Assembly: GCA_023846275.1 (NCBI GenBank)
Contig: CM043868.1
Coordinates: 19,501,755 to 19,565,754 of the forward strand
Source: Vanilla planifolia
Taxonomy: Eukaryota; Streptophyta; Magnoliopsida; Asparagales; Orchidaceae
Direction: 5' to 3'
Length of the DNA stretch: 64,000 bases
The position numbers were made by a program, and so were the translations under genes. The number at the start of each line of letters is the position of its first letter. The stretch's first letter is position 1. Below the pieces are notes generated by a model. The model was not told where the DNA came from. It worked only from the letters and a program-made list of their open reading frames with translations, and did no database searches. Below, piece after piece: positions 1 through 12,540 of the stretch.

Positions 1-1480
1 TCTAATCATGAAATTTTCATGCTTTTCTAATTCTTGCTCAGCTTCATTATCAGGCATTATGTTTTTTTTATTCTAACTCTTTTTGTTTATTAATATTTTC
101 TAAATTTATAATCATGGTTCTCTTTAGGTAGTTTGTAACTACATATCCTTTTTTATGACACTTAAGTAATTTTAGATTAGGTTGGTTAGCTTAAAAAGGT
201 TATGAAGAAATGGGTGGTAAAACAAGTTTGAGAGTTTAGAAACTATGATGGATGGGATATATAAAGTATTAGTATAAGTGTCTTAAGAAATTATGATGTG
301 GGTTTTTTGAGATTTTAACTCATCATTTCTCTTAAAATAAGAAGTTTTATTTTTTTATATTTATAGTCATGTGATAGGCTTTCTATAAGATGATAATATT
401 TTTCAAGTTAAGCTAAGCCTATATGTATTTCTTTAAACCTATCTTAAAATGGGATAATACTACACCCTTAGGTTCATCTACATCGCATCTAAGTTTATAA
501 TCCAAAAATTTGTTAATATACTCCTTAACAGATCTATTATGTTGGAAAAATCTTTGTCATTTATTTAATATTTTGACACTATAAGTTATTGGAATAAACC
601 TATTGTACAACATAACATTAAGATTTCTCTAATTTTAGCATACATATTCATCATTATTAGTATATTATTGTTTTAAGTTTTTAAGAAATATACAAATAAT
701 ACTAGTAAGTTTAGCATTAACAAATTGATACTTTTTTATTCACTTATTTAGTGCCAGTCAAACTAATCATCTATACTAGTCTGTCAGTTAATACAATATT
801 TAGAATCATAACTATCATCAAAAGTTAAGACATCTAGTTTCAGATTAAAGATATGCTCTCTATCTCAAAACTTTTTAAGTCTTTCCTTATCACTAAACAG
901 ATCTAAATCATATTTTAGTCTGAATCATCTAAAGGTTCATTTATTCTATGGTTATGATTTTTCTAATATATATCTTGGTCAGATTTATCAAAAGGATCAT
1001 CATGTCTTCCATAATTCCTATGCCTCTTAATGCTTCCTTCTAAATCATTGGATGTGACACTTCTTCTCATATCATCTTTTTCTCTTTTAAGATTTGATTT
1101 ACATTATTGGTTTAAGAGGATTTGACTAACCATCTAGGTGAGTTGTCTATTGATTTGAATATTTCTAACATAGGGTCTTGTTTTAAATTTTGTCTTTAGT
1201 TTTGAACTAATTCTTAACTTTGATTTGTCATTTGATAAGACCTACCAAATCTCATGATCATTCAAAGATTTGTCAAATAGGGAATATCAAATAAAGAAAA
1301 ATAATTTAGGATATGTTTTTTTCATAAAAAAATTATGAAAGTAAAATCATCGCCACCATTGACCAGCAAAGCTGAGATGAGGTGTATTTTTAAGAAAATG
1401 ACGAGTGATTAGGGCCCTACTTTTACCAAATCACCTCCTTGACAAAATCAGATAATTTTTATGGAAGATGATGGGGAGTC
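1..1480 (-). mobile_element. Decayed internal region of an inverted Ty3/gypsy-type retrotransposon
   Basis: Read on the minus strand, this stretch matches the plus-strand segment at about 33,600-35,000 and the copy at 47,600-48,500. One example is the block at 530-640, whose reverse complement corresponds to 34,190-34,300. In the better copies this is the gag-side internal region of the element. Here it is full of stops and indels, and no open frame survives. The element continues beyond the left edge of the window. The assignment rests on shared sequence with the copies in which Gag-like and integrase-like peptides can still be read. Confidence 0.6.
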
Positions 1481-1554
1481 ATATCACTGCTTTTGTACTA
1501 CTTTCTAAGATAAAGTTTACTTAAAATTAGTTAAGAGTTCTTTAGTGGATAAGG

Positions 1555-1865
1555 TAAGTAAAAAAAAGAAAAAAATATTTTCTTTTTTAGTAAAAAAATA
1601 ATATTATCTAATACCAAAATTGATGTAAAATAAGAAAATATATTCTTTAATACCAAAGTTGAATATACTAAATAAAGGATTTTTTAATAAAAAATCTTAA
1701 CCTCTAATACCAAAGTTGAATATAATAAATAAAAGAAAAAGATTTAGTAGAAAATAATATTATTTGATACTAAAGTTGGTGTACTAAACAAAAAAAAATT
1801 GTTAGTAGAAAACCTTAGCTTTTATATTAAATTTAATGTATGATGGATTTAAACTTTTATTAGGA
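1555..1865 (-). repeat. Tandem repeats of about 50-60 bp in the retroelement leader
   Basis: Four or five degenerate copies of a unit containing TAATACCAAAGTTGA followed by an AT-rich spacer begin near 1,610, 1,660, 1,708 and 1,768. Similar units occur on the plus strand at about 33,340-33,480. They sit between LTR and gag and look like an expanded untranslated leader. No coding potential was seen. Confidence 0.65.
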
Positions 1866-1869
1866 TCTA

Positions 1870-2910
1870 TATTGAAGCTTATAATACTGAAGATGATCAA
1901 TAAATTATTAAGAAATATAAAAAAGATACTATGCAATAATAAGGGTAAAGTATCGTGTGTAATTTTTAGAACTATTTAAATATTGGTATTCCAAAGCTAT
2001 AATATAGATTATTAAGTTGAGTAAGTAGTAACTCCTCAAGCATTAAACATAAAATCCTTCAAAAATGATTTTTGTCACACCCAAATTCACACATATAAAA
2101 TAAAGAATTTAAGTGAACTCTATGTGAAGTATTCTAATAGAAAAGAAGAATTTTTAACTTTAGATTATTACTTAAAAAATAAAAATTACTAAAAAAAAAT
2201 TAAACCTTCTAATGATTACGTAAATGTTGGTAAAAGTAGGAATATTTTTTGTTATCAATTCTCTTGGTAGAAGTTCTTTTACCTTCGATCCTTGTATCTC
2301 ACAAGGATTTGGTTGCTGACTTTCTTAGTGGAATGTCTCTCTTATCTTCGATCCATGTCTTTCAATAGGGAAGTTAGAATAATCGAATTAAGGTTGGATG
2401 CATACAATTTATTCACAAAAATAAAAACACAAACAAAATAAATTTTATTTTATCATTTTTTATAACTTGGTGAGTATCCCTATTTTTATAGACTTTAAAA
2501 GTTAATTAGTAATTTTTTAAAAAATAAAAAAACTAAAAATCAATTAAATTAAGTAGCTACCAAACAAATTGTGCATTTTGGGTGACGATAACGACAACTA
2601 GCGAAGCAATCAGGTGTGATCGGTGTGATGCAAGCAAAAATCTCGACGTGTCTAGTCTCGGTTTTGGGTAGGCATGAGTCAGGCAGAATATAACGAGTCG
2701 ACAACGAGTTAGCATGTGTCGTCATGGGTCATCAGTGTCATGGGTCAGCACAGGTCAAACAGCGTTCCTAGGTCAAACTGGGTCATGCAGGCACCTAGGT
2801 CAGCTCGGGCGACAACAGCGGTGGCTAACGGTTGCAGGCAGCAAAATCAATAATCAACCAAATTTTGTAGTGGTGGACTTGTGGAACTAGTGCAACATCA
2901 ATGAATATAT
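1870..2910 (-). mobile_element. LTR of the decayed gypsy-type element (inverted copy)
   Basis: The reverse complement of 2,540-2,910 aligns with 32,420-32,830 and with 50,790-51,240. Shared landmarks include a CTAGTTCCACAA block near the start, a run of GACCC/TGACC triplets, and CCTACCCAAAA. The 2,100-2,530 part matches 32,850-33,060 and 51,340-51,620. The LTR appears to start with TGTTG near 2,905 on the minus strand. The block at 2,560-2,860 is markedly richer in G+C than its surroundings. It is decayed and non-coding. Confidence 0.65.
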
Positions 2911-4600
2911 TTTTGTTAGCTAATATTAGATACTCCTGTATGATTATAAGTACATTAGCCATCAAAATATCTAATTTGTAGTATATTAATCCATGTTTTC
3001 ATATTCTCAGCTCAATATATAGTGAATGTATGACTTATAACGTAAGTATTATTAAGTTCATATAAAACTTTATAAATAAATTAATAAAATAATAATGATA
3101 TAAAAATATGTATAACATAATAAACTAATATAAGAATAAAAACATGATAATCAATAGTCATAATAAAATAGAAAATATGTAAGATATTTTATTTGTAAAC
3201 AATTATGCTCATTTTTATATTTTATTTTTTAAAGGCTCTATTTCTCCTTTTAATCATTATCATCTGAATCCAATAATAATCATATCTATATTCAAAATTA
3301 GTCGCATCCATCAATAATGCTATAATATTTGGAGTAATACCTAGCCACCCTATATAAAGTATTAAAGCAAATATAATATTACATAAGGTCTAACATATAG
3401 ACTTATATTTGGCTACCTAACACAAAGTACTATTGATTTATCTAATAAAGATATACTATCATAACAATATCTAATGAAGTACAAGTTTTACACCTATATT
3501 AGTCATTTTACATAAAATATTATTGACATATTCACATATAATAATAATAATATATCAAAAAAATATAATTTTATAAATTTCACTATATTTAATATAATAT
3601 AACTTATTTCATTATCATGTCATATATTTTTCACTTTCTTATAAACTAACTTTTATAAGATATGTATGTTTTCATGCATATAACTTATCATAAAATAGGT
3701 AAATAATTAATTCATTAACATATAAAATTATTTGAAAATATGATATAAATGATTTTCACTAAAATAATCATATCATATACTACAATAAATAATTTAGAAT
3801 AGCATATAAAAATGTTTTAATTTAAAAATATCATATATTAATTTAATTTTATATTTATATTATAGTAACCAGTTTGCATATCTAAATAAAAAATTAAGTT
3901 ATTTTTTAAAAATCCTCATTTTATTAATTCTCTAAAATATCATATATACAAATGAATTATTAAATATTTTTATTTAATATATAATTTGCTAAAGTAAGTA
4001 AACTTGTGCTCATAAGCTTCACTATCATTCTCTCTACATCAGATTGTTTAGCTCCTCTATTATTCAACCTTTAGTTGACATAGGAATGAATTATTTTTCA
4101 AAATCTTTAATAAAAGTTTCATATGATATCTCTCAAATTTATCTATCATAAAATTAATCCTTTGCTTGAAACTCCATCATAAATTATTACATCCTTTAAA
4201 ACTATAACTATTAAAACAACCTTCTTATCCTCTAGGTAAGACATACCATCAAAGATTCTTGTCTTTTGTTTTAGCAATTTTTTTTTGTTATCATGGGATG
4301 CACTTCTCCAATAAAAATAAGATTGTTGCATTCTTTGTCATTTATTTACTTTTTTCTCTATTACAAATCTTATAAACTAATTGCTAGTGCCTCCAACTTA
4401 TTACACTAAAGAGATCAATTTTTTTTGTCAATTCTTATTATCTCTTTGTTACTCTGTTTTCTCCTCTTTATTCATATAACCAAATTTGACTCAATCTATT
4501 CCTTTATAGAGTTATAATATTACAATATTCCAAAATTTATATGTATAATCACTTATAACCAATTTATGTTGTATATAAAAATAAAAATATATATATTGTA
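2911..4600. other. AT-rich intergenic DNA, no gene seen
   Basis: This stretch is very AT-rich with stops in all frames. I see no splice-consistent coding, tRNA or rRNA signal. A short open frame at 4,146-4,331 (minus) is low in complexity and has no recognisable motif, so it is not called. Confidence 0.6.
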
Positions 4601-6754
4601 CTCGTGTCTTCACTCACGTATCACATCTATCATTAAAATAAAAATTTAAAACTCATTTAATACCAATATTTATTCCATAGAAACTATAAAATAACTTTAT
4701 TGTAATATAATTCATAAACCAAAAGATCTCAAATATAGAAACACAAAATATATAAATATAAATGTACAATAGTTATATATATACACATAAAGTTATAGTC
4801 TTCAAAGCCTCATATCATCAACTGCACACACACATGGTCTTTTACTTATTGAGCTAACTAATGGATATGATTCTTATCCATGGCATTAAAGTCTATACTT
4901 TTTAATACAATAGATTATTATCTATGATGTAAATATTAGTATGATTATAATGAACTCAATAACTAAATAAAATAAGATAACAAAATGTGACAATATTATA
5001 ATGTAATATCTTAGTATAAACTAATGCTATGATAATAAAATAATAGAAAATCATAAAAAATAAATCATGATATAAGCAATCCAATAGAAGAAATAATCAT
5101 ATATAAACTACGTAAAATATAAACATCAAATTTTCTTATTTATTTTTTTAATTCAATATTTTCTCATATGTTATATTTGATAGGAATCAATTTCCTTTTA
5201 AAATATTATTCTTTGGATGTAATAACCATTATTATATGACATTAGCTAATATTTAACCAAATAAATGATATATTGACTTTAACCATTATGCACAGAGTGC
5301 CAACAACTTAATATGTACATATATAAAACGATATTCTAACTCTATCAAATGAGTTCATGTCACTTATAAGAGTATCTTAATCTTAAAAAATATGTATCTA
5401 TATAATGAAGATAAATCTCAAAAAAATACTCGGTATTATTTTTCATTTCCTCTATCATCAAATAATCATACTAGATATCTATGTACTATATTATCTCTTT
5501 ATTCGTTTCTTATATGTATACATTCTCTTATATAAACATGTCTATATGAATATCCCTATTTTCATATTCAACAATTAAGTACTCAATGTTATAAATCGAT
5601 AAAATGTTAAATGCGATGTCAAATAGCTATCTCATAAAAAATGTAAGAACCAAAAAAATAATCATAAGTGAGACCATTTAAAAATATAGATAAATTTGTT
5701 ATTTTAGTTATATTATATTTACCATATTTATTTATCTAAATCTAAGATGAAAGCTTATTGTGTAATGTCTTTATCTTTTGGTTTAACTACAATATCATAA
5801 AATGCATGTAAATTACTAAATATTTCTTTACATATAAGCATAATATTTATTTTATTTCCTATTTAATTTCTAAAGGAATTTTTCTCAAAACTCTTTTATT
5901 GGCCCCTTAACATTTCATCTATTGATTTCCATGTACACTATAGTTCTCTTAGAACATACATACCATACCATCTATATGGTAAATCATATCATCTAGTACA
6001 CCAAACCCTTTTGCTAACCACTTTGAAATATTATCCTTTCTCACACCCTTGATTATCCTCATCTTAATGTACTATTCCTTGTAGCTCACATATCATCCAT
6101 TTCCTCAATGGTATGCTTCCTTTATTTGATTCACCTAATATATCATACTTTGACCTCACTGTATGGTACATTTCATTATACTAAATACTCCACTAATCTA
6201 AAGGACCATCTTTGTCTTCATAGACTCAAGACTCAAGACTCTAGACAATATATCGTATGTGGATACCTAATGTATAGTATATTCAAATCACACATACCCT
6301 ATTCACTCAACCGGTTTTATCTGAATGGAGTATAAATATAATATAATATACAAAATGTTCCTATATAAGCAAGAATGTGCTTCTATGAATCTTCTTAGTT
6401 TTGATTTAAATATATTCCAAATGCTCTCAAATCCTTTTTAGAACCTTTCCTAACTCATGAATCACACAACACCTTCCATCTTTGGCATATAACAAAATTG
6501 AATCCAATAAAACAAATCTTAAACCTTACTTTTTCATGACTACCTTGATATTCACTTAATTCTCTTGCTAATGCTAGCTCTAAGCTAGTTTCCAGCATCT
6601 TCTCTCCTCTTCTCATTGCTTTTAAGCTCTCTCACCAAGGTACAACAATGGTTTCTAAGCTTCTCTACTATTCTCTTTATTTCTTTCTTTCTTGCTCTAT
6701 ATCCATTGGCCAAGAGTTTCTTCTCTTTACTTCCCTTTTTTCTCATCTCCCAAT

Positions 6755-6811
<57 letters not shown>

Positions 6812-8130
6812 TTAATTATTTCTAATCAATCCACATAACTTAATTAATATTTTCAATTAATCTCATCATAGTAGAGATAAAATATTTTTGTTTGTTAAAT
6901 TAAAATTCAATCCCTCAATAACTAGAGATATTATATTTATATTCTTACATTTAAAAAATCATAACTAATTATCTAAATATTCAAAAATTATAAACTCAAT
7001 ATCATTATAATCTTTTTAAAAAATTATTTTCAATGATATGCTAAAATAATTTTTGTATTTCATTTAAAAGTATAGCATGCCTCACAATATCATATAAACT
7101 TAAGAAAATTTTAATTAATAAACAACTTATCTCAAAATAATGACTTTATTATATGAAAATATATATAATTATAACTCTACTAATTTAATTTTATTATTTA
7201 AAATATATCATACATCACAAAATTTTGGAATGTTGTAGTATTGTACAAAGATTATGTTATATGATATGTTTAGTTATATTGAATGCTTTCATTCCAACTT
7301 ATACTTTCCTTTGCTCTCATCAAATTTCAACTAATGTACTGTATATTGAATAAATGTACAATATGGATAGTTTAATCAAACAAACTTACTAAACTAACTT
7401 ATAACTAAAGGTACCATATATTGTGTCTGATTTATAATATGTTCTTGTCCAAATGGGCATGTGCTCATTAAAACCTAATCCATTCCACTCTAAATTATTT
7501 CTAAATTCTCTCAAACCATCAAACCATGCCTTTCTTACTCAAAATGGCTATAATTATATTTAACTTTTCATATAAAATAGAACTCAAACAAAAAAGAATT
7601 AAATTCACTACTTATATCTCTAGCTTCCTTATTCTCTTTTATTTTCCTATTAAAACCAACACTTTTAGTATATGTCCCACTCTCTTTCTCATTTCCAACA
7701 CCAACGACTCAAGCTCCTCTTGCTTCTTTTGTTATACTTAACTCTTCCTTTAGATGAGCTTATCGTCTGTTTCTACCTCTTTCCTAATTTTCTCTCTCAT
7801 TCTCTCACTAAATTCTATCTCTGCTATTTCTCTCATTATCATAACATTAATTCCTTTCTTATCAAATTAGAGGCAATAAGGATTAAATTTTTCATAATTA
7901 TCAAAAAATATCAAAAAATGAAGAAATAACATTCAACCCTTTTTCTTTAAATAATCGCAACTGATTGTCCATATCTTAAAAAGTAATAAAATTGTCACTA
8001 TTAGATTTATTTTGAAAAGATTTTCTTAATGGCATGTCAAATAAAATTTATGAAATTATTTGGAACTATGGCACACCTCCTACAACTATACTAATTTAGT
8101 AATATTTCATCAAGAAAGCTGGGATGTTAC
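4600..8130 (+). mobile_element. Probable decayed long LTR-type repeat
   Basis: The block at 5,236-5,460 resembles 19,500-19,650: both have a 'GACnTTAGCTAATAT' core and later a 'CATGTCACTTnTAAG' core, in the same order. The block at 7,840-8,130 resembles 21,230-21,600, with 'AAGGATTAAATT' followed by an AT-rich tail. The segment ends near 8,120-8,130 in GGGATGTTACA, a common terminus of plant gypsy LTRs. Short open frames inside are not gene-like. Assignment to an LTR family is inference. Confidence 0.4.
6761..6807. repeat. (CT)n microsatellite
   Basis: An uninterrupted CT dinucleotide run of about 47 bp within a pyrimidine-rich stretch. It makes the overlapping small open frame encode a serine-leucine run, which is an artefact of the repeat. 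Confidence 0.95.
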
Positions 8131-10270
8131 ATCATTAGTTGTTCATTTCGATTATACCATGATATTGTAATGATAGTGAATTGCTTCATTTATAATATAA
8201 ATATGTATTGTGCTAATAGAGGAAAATAAAGGAATGTTATAGAAAATAATTGACGCTTATGTGGAATTTAAAAAGAATATAAAAGAAAAGATGAGTAAAA
8301 AAAAGTTGGTTGAAAATGTGCTTGACATGATCTTAAAATGTATAAATAATGACTATCTAAAGCGGTTTAACCCAATTTGAAATAACATAATCCCTAAGAG
8401 AGATGACAATTCAAAGTAACATATTTAAAGGTTGTGTCAAATGAATCATAATAGAGATTGTCATTATTTGGAATTACATTTTCTAAAGTAGAACTTTGAA
8501 GAATTTGAAAAAATGTAAAAAATCTTTGTCATAAAGCCAACAAAAAAAAATGTCAATTGTGAAAATATAAAAAAAAGCAAAAGAAATTTACATAATTTTT
8601 TGAAACAAAAGATTATTTTGGATTGCTATGCCATTATTTAGACTCCTAGCAACTAGATTTTTTTTTTGTACTATTTTGGGTTGCTATGCCAACTATAGTA
8701 GTCTACGTTAGATTATTTGATTTCTTAGCTAAATTAATCTTACTCAACAACTTAATTATAATATTTTCCTAAGATATTTTTTTTATAGTTAGAGATTCCT
8801 TATTGACTACGTGGGGGTACTTCTTTTGCATGGGGTGATCTAACCATGCATATTCTGAATTTTATTTTATTTTTTATATATTTTTATTATTTTGAACACT
8901 TTTAGTCATACATGACTTGGAGAAGTTCTTGACCTATAGGTAAGCATCACATAAAATGAATCGTTTCACATTTTCTCCCATGGTTCTTAAGTTAAGTCAT
9001 ACATAATATAAGAGCACTTCGTGTCTTTATGAAAACTTTACATATAGAAGGATTGGAAACTTATTATATTTTGAGCATGATTTTGAACTATTTTCTCTTG
9101 CATAAGAATTCCCTTGTTACTTAACTAAAAACCCAATAGATGGATTTGCACTATGCCCAAAATAGTAGGAATTGAAGCCCAAAGAGGGGGATCCGTACAA
9201 AAAAACCATGTTTCTATTACTTCAACATCATAAGTACTTTTCTATCTAGAACTCACTTTTCCCATTTCTAACCCATAGCTTTCCTCTTTTAATTCAGGTT
9301 TCCTTTAATTAAGGAATGCCCTTTACAATGTCTCATGAAAATTGAGTTTTTAAAACCAAGAGGATTTGATGTGGCATGGTGTAGCCTTTAGTTCATCTTG
9401 TATTCAGAGTTCATATGCATATCGCATGTTGGGACATTACGATTTTGTGCATTTGGGATCTTTAAAGTTATCGATATGCATCACATATGTTTGGATCTTT
9501 TGTACAATATTTCAAGACATATTAGATACTATTTGATGATTTTTCAAAAGCCTCAAACTAGTTTTGCAACTCCTCAAACTACTTGCACAAACTATTGGGA
9601 TATGCCCAAACCACCTCAATTGGTCAACCTGTTTCAAAATGTTCACTAATGATAGCTCTATGGTAATAAAAGAATCTATTTTATTATTCTAAGAAACTCT
9701 TCCAAGTTATTCATGTGTTTTTGTATGAAAGCTTGCCTTTGTATGTGATCCTCGATCAGTGCAAGCGTGATAGTATAGTTCAATGTCTTCAACCATGCTT
9801 GTATCCCAAAGAATCAGCGTGTCACAGTGATGCAGTCGATCTATCCCTTTTGTCAGATTTTTATTTTGTTTCCTTGTAGTTAAACAATCCATCATCGCAT
9901 TCTACATAGTAACGTACCTAACAACCCTCTATTTTTTGTTTATCAAACCTATTAAACAAACTTCAAATTCTATGAGATTTGGTTCACATTAGATCATCAG
10001 CCTGATACGGCCGTACTTTCAGGATCATATTTCAATCTGTTCAGAATATTTACGTTCTCAACTAGAGTTTGATGTTCTCTCTTTTGTTCCATCACATCTA
10101 ATTGTTGATGTACAGCTTCTTGTTTAACTTCATGCAAAGCAATCTAATAAAAAATGACCACTTGGAAAGCACAGTCAACACGCCAAGGATATATTTACAA
10201 AAAACAAAAAGATAGAACACTGAAACTTCGTTATAGCCTGCCTTTCCCTTCCAACAATGTAAGTGACAGA
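8131..10270. other. Intergenic DNA downstream of SLAH gene 1, no gene assigned
   Basis: The segment is mostly AT-rich. Base composition is more balanced at about 9,360-9,900, and a weak open frame lies at 9,398-9,649, but I recognise no protein family or splice pattern. The last 100-200 bp probably include the 3' UTR of gene 1, which ends at 10,271 on the minus strand. Confidence 0.5.
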
Positions 10271-11766
10271 TTATGCTACTTGGTCAAGTGATTGCTTCTT
10301 TTCTGTACTGGGTTTTTTCAGAGCAATGGCAATGACATTGTCGTTTGGGAAGAGGTCGCTGAACACAGCGTTGGCAACAGTGGAGACGAGCAAAGCTATG
10401 ACTGCAAGGGCCGAGATGCATGCAAGAGCCACCGAGAGGACCTTCATAAAGAGATTATCAATTTCATCTGTATATCTAATGGCCGCGATTGAAGCACCAG
10501 TCATAGGAACAATGTATGCCCACCAAGCCAGAGAGAACCTTTTAGGAATAAAGGGCCAGAGTTCAGAACGAGCTAAAAATGTAAGATATAACGAAAGGGG
10601 AATGAAATACTTGTTTTTTCTACTCGGTTACCTGAAGCCTCTGAAGAAGTTAACTCGAACAACCTGCAACCATTCACAAATTTAAGGTTTGTGACAGCCA
10701 CCGTTTTAGAAGCCAAGCATCATGTGAATGGGAGAATCTTACCAGAGATGCATAGAGGAACATTGCTATGAAGAAAGCAATCCTCGAGCATACATCAAAC
10801 TGTCCTATTATCATCGTCCACGACAGGGAAGTCAAACTGGGAGCTGCAATAAAGAGGAAGAACACAGGATGGAGATCCTTCGGAAGGGTTGCGTTTGTTG
10901 GAAGCCTCTGATAGAGGGTTACAAACACCACCAAATAGTGCGCCAAACCAACCGAAAAGAAGAAGAGCGGTCCTTCTTTGAGCCCCATGGAGGATCCCAG
11001 CATTGCACCGGCAAAGTTTCCCACGACCGACAAATGGGTTGATGGGTTTGCCACTTTCGAAAGCCTGCGTTCACCTCCCAGCATCCATTGTCCATAGATT
11101 TTGAGTTCGAGGCAGAGGATGGGTGCCATTAGTATGTACCATAGAGCAGGTTGAAAGTTTTTTGTAATCCATGACGGCGCACTAATTGCTAACAGAATGC
11201 ATCCTATCCATGGGGTAAAGAAGAGGTTAACTCGGATAGGATGAAGGAACTCCTTTCTAACTGCTTCGAAGTGAAACATAATCTTTAGTGCATAGACGAT
11301 GGTCACCAAGACCATTAATGAAAGGGAGATGCACCAGAGGATTAAGTTCACAACTGGGCTAATATGCATAAAGCTCATGGAAGGAGATGCGGCCGTTATC
11401 TTCCAGAGGAGGGCTTGGATGCCCACACCGAGAGGAACCCCAAAAGTGGAAATAGGGAAGCGTAGAAGAAAGGGCCATTTCTCATCTTCCGGGAGCTGCT
11501 TCTCGGATGACTATAAGGGAAGAGAAAAAGAGTTAGTTCTTTGAAACAATTAGCCATCGATAGAGGTCTCTTACCTTGACGCACTCCAGCTCGGGACCTT
11601 CAAGATCATCAAGATAACGTTCAAGAACAAACAAGGAATGTGTTTCCCCAGTTTGCGGGCCATCGATCTTAAGTAGCTCCTCCTGTGGCTTCCAACCCAT
11701 GCTCAAGAACTGCCTTTCAAATCTTGCAGAAGATGTCTGGAATTGATAACAGCAGTTATCCTTCAC
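10271..11766 (-). CDS. SLAH3: S-type anion channel, SLAC1/SLAH family (gene 1; 5' end unresolved)
   Basis: Minus-strand exons with GT/AG borders: 11,575 to about 11,766 (N-terminal part, start uncertain), 10,743-11,510 (256 codons), 10,632-10,663 (32 nt) and 10,271-10,538 (ending in TAA). About 418 residues are readable. Family signatures include FERQF, LEGPELE, WPFLLRFPIS, YALKIMFHFEAVRKEFLHPI, LKIYGQWMLGG, LYQRLPTNATLPKDLHPVFF and VRVNFFRGF, closest to the Arabidopsis SLAH2/SLAH3 clade by recall. Known relatives are ten-helix plasma-membrane nitrate/chloride efflux channels gated by phosphorylation of the soluble N terminus. Here the N-terminal exon is short: an in-frame TGA (11,767-11,769) aligns with an arginine codon of genes 2 and 3. 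Either an acceptor just downstream of that stop joins an unrecognised 5' exon, or translation starts at the Met at 11,700, or the gene is 5'-damaged. The membrane core itself is open and intact. Confidence 0.85.
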
Positions 11767-11871
11767 TCAATGTGGGAAACTAACAATTAGAACAGAACTA
11801 ACAAATATACGATGTGGGAAGATTCCCAGAACTAAGAAGGATATCTTAACGTTTTACCATTTTGACTTACC

Positions 11872-11997
11872 TTAGCATTCAAAAGTCTTCCCGACGATGG
11901 GAAGTAGTATTAGAAGTACGAATGGCATCACAAAATTGAAGTGAAATCTTTCATGAAAACCGTAGACCAAGGGTCCATGGTCAGCTGGATATTCCAT
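11872..11997 (-). other. Short 41-codon ORF upstream of SLAH gene 1, overlapping a splice donor
   Basis: On the minus strand an ATG at 11,997 opens 41 codons beginning MEYPADHGPL and containing a hydrophobic stretch. It ends in a TAA whose next base is the last base before a near-consensus donor (AAG|GTAAGT at 11,871/11,870). The donor suggests this is the end of a transcribed leader exon. Splicing to the acceptor near 11,766 does not join this frame to the channel frame because the TAA comes first. It could be an upstream ORF in the 5' leader or a chance frame. Confidence 0.35.
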
Positions 11998-12281
11998 AGT
12001 CCAGCGGATTCATGCAAACAAACTCAAAGAACTGAAAAATGCGAAGCCTTTCGATGTTTCTGGGTGATTATAAGGAAAATTTCTATGAATAGTATTGGTT
12101 AGTAACAGCTTGGAAGGCACATAGATTCTTCTTGGTTAACAGTGGTTGAAGATGGGAAATGGAAAAGCATTTAATGAAACCGATGGAGCAATAGAAAAGA
12201 AGAAGCACCGAGTAGAAGACGTGGAGCTTTTCAGAGAATATCGGAATGGCTGATGGAGTTGGGAAGTGGTCATCGGGATCG

Positions 12282-12291
12282 TATATATATA
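12282..12291 (-). promoter_or_regulatory. TATA box of SLAH gene 1
   Basis: On the minus strand the sequence reads CTTATATATATAC, upstream of all recognised gene 1 exons. The TATA boxes of genes 2 and 3 sit about 135 nt before their ATG. Here the nearest channel-frame exon is about 520 nt away, leaving room for a leader exon and an intron. Confidence 0.5.
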
Positions 12292-12498
12292 AGCTGGAGC
12301 CTAAGCTGTGGATTCCTAAATCTAACGACAATGGAAGCGTATTCCTCGTTCATAACTGTAGACGACTGGCGACGAATTAGCGATGGTCACGACTTTTCTT
12401 TAGTGGGTCGAGCACCTTCCCTTCTTTTTATTTTGATGACGAAACTTCCATAGCACTGATGACGGTGGAAAAGATGACGCTATTCCTTGGTGGTCTCC

Positions 12499-12518
12499 AC
12501 GTCAACTAAAACGTCAAG
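12499..12518 (-). promoter_or_regulatory. Paired TTGACG elements upstream of SLAH gene 1
   Basis: Two TTGACG hexamers on the minus strand (plus-strand positions 12,500-12,505 and 12,512-12,517) are spaced 12 bp apart, about 210 bp upstream of the TATA box. The TTGAC core is the WRKY W-box and TGACG is the TGA-bZIP core. Spacing and position fit a stress-responsive promoter, but function is inferred only. Confidence 0.35.
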
Positions 12519-12540
12519 TCGATGGTCTCCTGTTTGAGCA

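Noticed and set aside
6616..6825. Open frame with a long serine-leucine run
   Set aside because: It is produced by the (CT)n microsatellite and pyrimidine-rich flank; no homology or splice context.
9398..9895. Two weak open frames with near-normal composition
   Set aside because: No recognisable domain, no splice continuation and no duplicate elsewhere; insufficient to call a gene.
10728..11042. Plus-strand frame opposite SLAH gene 1
   Set aside because: It is a shadow of the minus-strand membrane exon. The same applies to frames opposite genes 2 and 3 at 24,082-24,294, 25,186-25,479, 43,218-43,430 and 44,322-44,615.
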